Below are positions 57,025-64,000 of a stretch of DNA of 64,000 nucleotides, piece by piece. How positions within the stretch are numbered: position 1 is the first letter of the stretch; every line of letters starts with the position of its first letter. Position numbers and translations under genes: made by a program. The stretch is from Calliphora vicina (taxonomy: Eukaryota > Arthropoda > Insecta > Diptera > Calliphoridae). Location: NCBI RefSeq assembly GCF_958450345.1, contig NC_088780.1:172254726-172318725 (forward strand), given 5' to 3'. The notes beneath the pieces were generated by a model. It did not search any database. It was not told the DNA's origin and was given only the letters and a program-made list of their open reading frames with translations.

Positions 57025-57055
57025 CTACCGGGCGAAGCCGGGGAGATCAACTAGT
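57025..57055 (+). mobile_element. Helitron 3' terminus
   Basis: Hairpin CCGGGCGAAGCCGGGG followed by AGATCAACTAG and T. A GC stem a few bases before CTAG is the typical 3' end of Helitrons. The 5' end was not located. Confidence 0.65.
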
Positions 57056-57121
57056 TTTATATAAATATAAAGTCACTTCTTTAATTAAGGTTATTATTGC
57101 AATAAATTACAAAATATTTAC

Positions 57122-58381
57122 ATAAATTTATTAAAAATCGTTGTCTATTGGATCTGAAAACATTTTTATACATAGAAAATGTTCCTTCGACATCAACTGA
57201 TCTTATAGGAGCAAATTTAAAAGACAATATTTCTTTAACATTTAAAACGGTTGGCGCTATTATTAAAATAGAGCTTATTTTATATTAAAACAAGTAAGAG
57301 AGCTATATTCGGCTGTGCCGAATCTTATATACCCTTCAGTAAATTATACTTTTAAATATTTTTAGGTGAACAAAAAGTTTTTTTTTCAGTTTTTTAATTA
57401 TTTGGAAGAAAAAAAAATTTTCTATTGTTATATTATAATTTTTTTTAAATTTAAAAAAAATTTTAAGGGTCCTCATGTAAACGCTTAAAAGCCTGGCAAA
57501 CTGTGCAATCTGTGCATTTTTACACTCTCGCAAATGAAATGTCAAAAAATGTATGGAAATTCGTTTGCACAACTCCGATAAGTTTGCGCGACAATTTAGA
57601 CTCGCAAACTTGAATTTATTGTGCATTTGATGAATCAGCTGCTTTTGTTTACTTTTATTTATAAGAAATAAAAATCAAATAAAATTTTGTGCATGTGAAA
57701 ATTGTGTTTGGAACAGAATGATTGTATTAAATGACATTGTGTATGAAAACATTAACCAACAGCTAGAACATAAACAAAGTCCTCCAAACTATGTATACCA
57801 CCGTTTGTTCCAAAGATTTAACTTTCATTCAACATTTTAAAATTAAAATTTATACAATTTGAAAAAAAATTATTAAAGCTTTTGTTGAATTTATGTATTT
57901 TTATTTGACAAATATAAATTTTCTGTATAAACTTGCACAAAATTGAAAAGGTGGGTTCATGAAACATGTCGCGCAAATTTGCCCATTTGCACAAATGGGA
58001 AACTTAAGCGTTTAAATGAGTACCCTTTTTGTTTTTTAATTTTTTTTTGGTGAAAAGCCATCTATTTTTCAATTTTAAACAAAGGAAGTAAAAACCTGTA
58101 ACACAACAGCGCAAAATAAGTAAGACAAAATTAGTTTTCGATAAAGTCAAAATATGCTATTAAACATTAAAATATGCTCTAAAAACGCAAAAATATGACA
58201 TAAATATGCTCTTAAAACAAATATATGCAAAGATATGCATTTAAGGATAAAATATGCAAAAATATGCACTAACAAATCGATGCCAAAATTCTTAAATAGT
58301 TCTGAAACGTGTAAATATCTTATCCATGTGCTCATTAGACTCACCAGAAAAAACATGCATTTGCATATTTTGGTTTCCCTG
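57122..58381 (-). mobile_element. right part of a hAT copy (CAGGGAAACC family)
   Basis: 57122-57270 matches the hATC-coding part of the hAT at 46123 (minus strand, SVDVE-like motif region), followed by the same mini-me insertion at the same place (57291). 58080-58381 matches its right end, finishing TTTTGGTTTCCCTG. The left end may be the piece at 52617, separated by later insertions, but the flanks do not match as a duplication. Confidence 0.75.
57291..58080 (+). repeat. mini-me-like repeat with a nested MITE
   Basis: Head AACAAGTAAGAGAGCTATAT with TTCGGCTGTGCCGAA. A 0.56-kb MITE (57465-58027) with ends AAGGGTCCTCATGTAAACGC and the inverse of GCGTTTAAATGAGTACCCTT lies inside it. The right limit of the mini-me is approximate. 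Confidence 0.65.
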
Positions 58382-58936
58382 CTTATAACTAACAAATGTA
58401 TCAAAAATGCACGTAATTTTAAAGCGTAATCAGTTTTCTTTTTAACCCCGTTTAAAAATTTAAAGTCGGACAGAGACAGACTGAGTTACAGATCGATAAG
58501 TTCACGGACATAACTGAAAACGGTTTTTTCAGAATAACTTCTGTATTTGAAGGTGTTTTGTAAATTTTTTAGACACAATTTCTAATGTACTCAACTCAGC
58601 AAGCGCTATAACCTACGCTAGGTCGTTTTCCAAGTTTTTTTTCCATCGTAGCACCGTGTAATTAACAACACACATTAACCTGAACAAATATCCAAAATAA
58701 TCTGTACTGTACTGAAATTTTACGCCGGTCAGTAATTTGTATCCAAGAATTGTACTCATATAAGGTCCACTCTTGTTAATAGCGTTGTTTATATGAAATT
58801 CTACAAAAATAGCCCTCAAATACTTAGGCCCATAATAGGTCATAGCTTCCATATATTGAACCAAAATAGTACACAGATCATGCCTACTTTTACGCCCACT
58901 TTTTTCGATTTATCTAAAATTGGAAAACGGCTGCAC

Positions 58937-59556
58937 TAGGGATGCCAAACGGGATTTTAGAAATTTAAATCCCGTGATCCCGGGATTTTTCGGGACCCTG
59001 GGATTTTTCGGGATTTCGGGATTTTTCGGGACTTCGGGATTTTAGTTAAACGTCAAAAACATCAAATTCAACAATAAAAACTATTATTTCATTAATATAT
59101 TTAAGTAAAAATATAACAAATCAAAAACTAATGCATTAAATTAAAATAAAATGGTCCATGATTTCCCCATATAATTGTCCCCCGGAGTACTGTTTGAGCA
59201 GTCATAAATATCTTGATTATGCGGCAATCCTTATAAAATTTTGCACAAAATAAGTTGTAAGTACTCTGAAATTATACTGTAAAGTACTGCGGAAATCGGG
59301 CTACATTTGCCCCTAGTCCCCTTCAGAAAATAACTTGAACATAAATTTCGTAAAAGTATAAATTGTGTAAAAGCCTGTTAATGCAAGGGAGACGTGCTGC
59401 TCCCTGATTCAAATGAAAAAATCTGGCTGCGTTTGGATTTGAAGCGAGATTAGTATTATAAATATGCTGAAATTTAGCTTTCTAAGTATTTTGGGTGCTT
59501 CAAAAATCTTCCTAAAATATCAAAAATCTCATAATATTTCGGGATTGACATCCCTA
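58937..59556. mobile_element. hAT-type element, TAGGGATGCCAA ends, 8-bp target duplication
   Basis: The ends TAGGGATGCCAAACGGGATT and the inverse of CGGGATTGACATCCCTA are flanked by GGCTGCAC on both sides (58929-58936, 59557-59564). A subterminal array of CGGGATTTTTCGGGA units follows the left end. 620 bp, non-coding. An end fragment of this family lies at 15257. Confidence 0.9.
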
Positions 59557-59569
59557 GGCTGCACGAATA

Positions 59570-60330
59570 TGGCTAAATTTTTTTTTAAATGTTCAATAAT
59601 CCAATTTAAGTTTTTACTGAAAGAAAAAATTACCACGCCTACTGCGGCTGCACCAATTTTTCCAAGTTTTGTTACATAATCGTAGTAATCCAATTTAACT
59701 TTTTACTAAAACAAAAATTGACGACGCCCACTTTTTCGATATATCTAAAATCGCAGAACGCCTGGACGAATTTGGGTAATATTTTGTTAAAATGTTCGCA
59801 ATAGTGCACAAAATGTTTTAAAGAAAAAAATTTTCCACGCCCACTTATCCCACTTATCAAATATGTAACCAAAGGTAGTGACTTGGCTGAGTTATTGCGG
59901 AGAATTCCAACGATGAAGTCAATCAACTTGAAATGGGCCGCTATGTTAGCAGTAACGAAGCAATTTGGCGCATTTTTCATTTGCCATTCGTGAAAGACAT
60001 CCAGCTTCTTCAGTAATTGCAGCTACGTGATTTTTATGCGCTAGTAAATACATAAAAATCACGTTAAAATATTTTATGACAATCCCATAAACCAATATTT
60101 TTAAATTTGTCTAAATCTATTTGTATACCCTTTTTTATACTCTGTTTCTTCACCTGAGATTAACTAATTATTAAGTATATACATATGTAAATTGTTAAAT
60201 TTAAAACGTATGACGTTCCAATAGGAATTTCAATTATAAATTGCTGAATTAGATACAATTTTTTTTTGAAATAAATATTTTCTGCGTAAACTAGTATTTC
60301 TAACAATTGTTAAGTATATTATTTTAGTTG
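59570..60330. other. old repeat sequence, no gene
   Basis: Spaced blocks such as CCACGCCCACTT and GACGACGCCCACTTTTTCGA, similar to those near 58885, suggest an old repeat. No supported gene. Confidence 0.4.
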
Positions 60331-60398
60331 TTATACCATCATATTTAGGTGGAGGGTATATAAGATTCGGCACGGCCGAATATAGTACTCTTAATTGT
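60331..60398 (-). repeat. mini-me-like head, reversed
   Basis: TTATACCATCATATTTAGGT, GGAGGGTATATAAGATTCGG and the hairpin TTCGGCACGGCCGAA: the reverse of the TCGGC-subtype head. Confidence 0.6.
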
Positions 60399-60424
60399 TT
60401 TAATGTCCATTTTTTTTTAAATTT

Positions 60425-60800
60425 CATTAAAATTCAAATTTCATTAAAATCGGACCAACCGTTTAGAAGTTACAGATTTATTTCCCTCTTTTTTTCTACA
60501 CCACAGTACAGCGCCATCTAGCGTGAGTTTTATTTAAAAATAAATATCATAAATGGATTCCCCGACCCCAAAAATAGTAAGATATCACAACTTTCCGGGA
60601 TAATAAAAATAAATAGGCATTATTTTATCAAATTTTTAATAATTTTTTCTTGTTAGCCAGCGTTCCAAAATCACTAACTTCAAATGCGTGTAAAAAAATC
60701 TAGCGCTGAACTAAAAACAAGTCTTGAGGGTTTTGTTATGGAAAACGTAAGCTTTAATTTGCTTTTGGTTTCATCCCATTCCAATTTTGGTTGTTGCACA
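60425..60800. repeat. CACAGTG-associated repeat, reverse copy
   Basis: Reverse of 19490-19840: AAATCGGACCAACCGTTTAG, AGTTACAGATTTATTTCCCT, CTACACCACAGTACAGCGCC, GATTCCCCGACCCCAAAAAT and AACGTAAGCTTT. It ends near TTGTTGCACAGTG at about 60800. Confidence 0.7.
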
Positions 60801-61408
60801 GTGTAATTAAAAACTTGTATTCTTCAAAATCTGTAACATTTGCGGTAAATCTATCTGCTGCGACTTCAAAATGCACATGAACTTGTTGGCGAAATTTGTC
60901 TGAAGTTCATCATATTGCCGGAAGTTCTTTCCTGGGGAAATTATTTTTTTTTTAATATTTTTATTGTAAAAGTAACGATATTATCTGATATTGACTTGAT
61001 GCTGTCGAAAGTTCTTCCCAGCAGAAATTACTGTGAAGAAATTTAATTTTTGTTTGTTTCTTTAAGCACAATTACTAAAATATTTTGCATTTTAAATGAA
61101 TTAAATTTTTAACACAAATTTTTTTATTAAAGAAATTAATAAACGAAGTACGATTTTCCATACATTTGTATTGATTTTCATTTAATTGGTTCCGAGATTC
61201 ATAATTTTAGCTGAAAAAATTGATTTTTCAATAAAAAATATTAAATTTTTTTCCAAAAATAGTTTTTATTATTGTAAAAAAATAACAATTCATGGGAATA
61301 ATGCAAAAAAAAAACATAACCAAAATATTAAAATTAAAAATAAGGAATTCTTAGAATAAAATCAAAAGTCTATATCGATTATCATTTCAACCAAAGTATA
61401 ACATTTCA

Positions 61409-62729
61409 ACCATGATATAAAAAAATTACAAGGTAGATTCATTTATATTTTATTGACAAGAAAGGGGATTTTTGAAGTTTGTTTTATTTGTAAATATTCA
61501 GTGAATGCAAAAATCGGATTAAGTTTAATGAATATGGTAGCTTTGTTTTAGACATAAACTTCAAATCCCCTTTATTGTCAAATGCTTAATTAGGTTGACA
61601 TAAAGAGAAAATGAAACCACCTTGTATTTTTTATATCATGATTTCAACCGTGATATAAAAAAATACAAGGTAGTTTCATTTTCTCTTTATGTCAGCCTTA
61701 TTAAGCATTTGACGATAAAGGAGATTTGAAGTTTATGTATACCATATTCATAAAAATTAATCCCATTTTTGCCTTTATTGAAGTAAACATACTTCAAATA
61801 TAAATAAAATAATACAATTGTATTAAAAAAAATATTGAGCATCGACACAATTCTGGCCAAGGTTTTAAATTGCTGAGTATCGTTAGCAGAAGGATTTTGT
61901 TTATGCTTGATTCTGGTTATATCGGCAACTAAATATCACAGCTATTTGCGGACACAAACCTATATCATTCATCAGCTGGCTCTGTTGTGAGTTTTTCTTA
62001 TCCTCCACTAAAGATTTGAAAATAAACTGCAAAAAGTCGTCGGTAATGGAATGGAATTGTCCCTATACTAGCAATTGTATAACGTCTTTCGCCCAGCAAG
62101 GGTAGTATACAATTGACGACAGAGCCTATATTGCGTTTCAAATAAGGCTTTAGATTCCAAGTTTAGAACCTTAAATAGATAAGCCAAACACACTAAAAGT
62201 CCACTCCAATTGGTCAGCATCGTGGGTATTGAGCAAACATATTAATCTATCCGGGACACATTATAGATAAAAATCTTCTCGTAAATCTCTAGCCAATACA
62301 TAAAGTAGTTTCAGCAAAGACTGCAGTGACAAGTTTGTAGCACAGGCTAGTTTTATAAAAGTAAGTCGACCACATAATCCTTTTCATGCAACAATTGGGG
62401 CAACGTTACAATGAGTATTCCTCGGAAAAATTGAAAACCATCCATTTTTTAAAAGTCTGATGGAAACAGATTGCATTATCTTCTGGCAGCTCTCCATTAT
62501 AATGGCCTATGTGATATAAAGCCAAACTTCTTAGATTAATCAGTTTTTTTATTTATTTTAAAGATAAATTACACAGTATTGAAAATTGTTACATACTACA
62601 CATATTTCATTGAAAATTTCTCGGAGTATTGTAACCTTTCTCTAAATGTGGCAACGCTTCCCTGAATATTTACAATTAAAATAAACTTCAAAAATCCCCT
62701 TTCTTGTCAAAAAATAATAAATGAAACTA
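61409..62729. repeat. long inverted-repeat element with internal hairpin and gene-like cargo
   Basis: Outer arms about 61430-61505 (AGAAAGGGGATTTTTGAAGT) and 62660-62729 (ACTTCAAAAATCCCCTTTCT) are inverted. A second, near-perfect hairpin at 61553-61740 (ACATAAACTTCAAATC...; CATTTTCTCTTTATGTCA) carries related sequence. Between them, 61860-62545 holds a decayed coding-like segment. Confidence 0.65.
61860..62545 (-). pseudogene. decayed protein-coding segment of unknown identity
   Basis: Minus-strand translation gives long coding-like stretches separated by few shifts and stops: LRSLALYHIGHYNGELPEDN, then MDGFQFFRGILIVTLPQLLH and EKDYVVDLLL, then NYFMYWLEIYEKIFIYNVSR, and LTNWSGLLVCLAYLFKVLNL followed by ESKALFETQYRLCRQLYTTL. 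The composition (helical, Leu-rich) suggests a large helical-repeat protein rather than a transposase, but I do not recognise it. It lies inside an inverted-repeat element, so it may be a captured host-gene fragment. Inference only. Confidence 0.45.
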
Positions 62730-62822
62730 CCGAAACATGCGACGCAAACAGAAACAAAAACGACGCAACTTCGAAATCACAGAAATATTAAAAAGACGCA
62801 ACTTCGATATAATGTTTTTGCT

Positions 62823-63070
62823 CATTCGGCACAGCCGAATATATTTAGCCCTCTTCCTTGTTAATATTAACTAGTACCGCCTGGTAGCATCTTTTAAAAC
62901 GGGTTTTACCACTTTTATGGAAAGAATTTTTTTTAATATTTGTTTACATTGTGCACATCTAGAGAAAAAAACCTTTTAAACCATATATGTTTCATCAATA
63001 TTGGTGGACAATAAAATACTTAAAAGTGTACCACAAAAAAACGTGTGGCCTATTTATATATAAGATAAGA
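62823..63070. repeat. mini-me head fragment and foldback arm
   Basis: 62823-62862 is a reversed mini-me head (ATTCGGCACAGCCGAATATA). 62900-63070 matches an arm of the foldback at 26.5-27.3 kb (CCACTTTTATGGAAAGAATT, ACCATATATGTTTCATCAAT, GTACCACAAAAAAACGTGTG). Confidence 0.65.
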
Positions 63071-63239
63071 TATAGGGAGGGAACAAACATTTTCGACAAA
63101 AACTGCCTTACCAATTTTTACACGATTGCACGGTGGTCAATTCCGGCCAAAAATCCATAACTTCTTTATTTCTTCATAAAAATGTTTGAAATTTGGTATT
63201 TGTAATAAGAATAACATAACCGATCGATCGATAAATATT

Positions 63240-63790
63240 TCGATGTTCAAATACAGGGTTTGGCCAAAAAAGCATGGATGTTCTAAAAGTATCAAAAAAA
63301 ATTGCATGTAAGTGGCTGAAATTTAGTCCAAAAATAAAGAATAAAATATGTAATCGAAAAAAAATTGGTCATTCAAATTTCGTATTACATATATAGGGTT
63401 TGGCCAAACAATCATGGACGTTTTAAAAGTATCGAAAAAATTAGGTTATTCATGTAAATGCCTGAAATTTAGTCCAAAAATGAAGAATAGCATAGGCGAT
63501 TGAAAAAAATGGTCGTACAAATTTCGTAATACATATACAGGCAGAAATTTTATGTACATTTAAGAACAACACACTTGATCCATCGCAAAAAATATTAGAA
63601 ATTGCATACAGGAGTTGGCCAAATAAACATTGGCGTTATAAAAGTATCGAAAAAAGTATGTATGTAATTTTTGTATATGGCTTCAATTAGGTTTATAATT
63701 AAAAATAACATAAATGATCCATTGAAAAAATTTCGACATACAAATACATGGTTTGGCCAAATCAGCATAGACATAAATAACTCTCAAACT
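63240..63790. repeat. degenerate tandem repeat, about 140-bp units
   Basis: The box GGGTTTGGCCAAA with a following ATCATGGACGTT-like block and CTGAAATTTAGTCCAAAAAT recurs at about 63256, 63396, 63611 (weaker) and 63751. No coding content; the sequence after 63800 has no recognised feature except a CGCTCCAGCCGTTCTCACGT block typical of insect transposons. Confidence 0.6.
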
Positions 63791-64000
63791 TACATAATTT
63801 TTTAAATTGACCAAAAAAATTATTTTTTTTTGTCTTTACAAACCATCTCCTGAAAATTTCGAATCGAATAAAAAAAATCAGCCAAATCGCTCCAGCCGTT
63901 CTCACGTGATGCCATTACCTACATGGACCATTTCATTTTTATATACATATATAGAATGGTTAACTACTAGGGTATAAGAATTATTCGATTTTTCTGTTGT

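Noticed and set aside
52617..58381. One single hAT element spanning both CAGGGAAACC ends
   Set aside because: The 8 bases outside the two ends (GTAATAAG and CTTATAAC) do not match, so joint origin is not shown.

Overview
This is nuclear DNA from a higher fly (Diptera, Cyclorrhapha; most likely a calyptrate such as a blowfly, house fly or stable fly). The evidence is very AT-rich sequence, short phase-matched introns, two lipases of the fly lipase-3/acid-lipase type, a fly-like CNOT10 (Not10) gene, and a dense load of dipteran transposons, including many copies of a mini-me-like repeat with a hairpin head and a GTCY/TA core. No bacterial features, CRISPR arrays or RNA genes are visible.

Three host genes can be reconstructed, all on the minus strand. 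(1) A three-exon secreted lipase at 1523-3570 (409 aa). (2) Its paralogue at 23045-25364 (408 aa), with the same exon layout and phase-0 introns. Both have Ser-Asp-His triads, signal-peptide first exons, TATA-like boxes and upstream GATA-factor motif clusters, which suggests gut expression. (3) The 3' part of Not10 (CNOT10 of the CCR4-NOT deadenylase complex). Six exons at 28754-52356 join in frame to give 529 residues. The first ~110 residues are not found and probably lie in 5' exons beyond the recognisable part.

Everything else is transposon-derived. 4.0-10.5 kb: mini-me copies in inverted orientation, a retrotransposon RT fragment, a hAT and a Tc1 fragment. 10.85-13.5 kb: a TIR element with a 5-bp duplication and CACTGTG-like ends, hosting a 5'-truncated non-LTR retrotransposon. 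14.2-20 kb: a TTAA-flanked MITE and CACAGTG-ended repeats with a second, damaged copy of the 10.85-kb element. 20.5-22.3 kb: an apparently perfect 1.74-kb (CATA)n microsatellite. 25.6-28.2 kb: a solo LTR, a foldback and a gag fragment. The last Not10 intron (12.9 kb) holds a full-length mini-me, a hAT with target duplication, a THAP-like exon, CACAGTG repeats, a Helitron, and a degenerate gene of an uncharacterised transposase-like family split by a Tc1 element. Another Not10 intron (44.1-50.6 kb) holds a five-deep nest: hAT-like foldback > piggyBac > hAT > mini-me > palindromic hAT-like foldback. 52.6-64 kb, upstream of the recognisable Not10 exons, holds more hAT, Helitron, foldback and MITE copies and a decayed captured-gene-like segment at 61.8-62.5 kb.

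The strongest candidates for something undescribed are the gene remnant at 37.1-40.9 kb, the CACWGTG-ended element groups, and the gene-like sequence inside the TIR element at 61.4-62.7 kb. All functional statements are from sequence reading only; no database search was possible.
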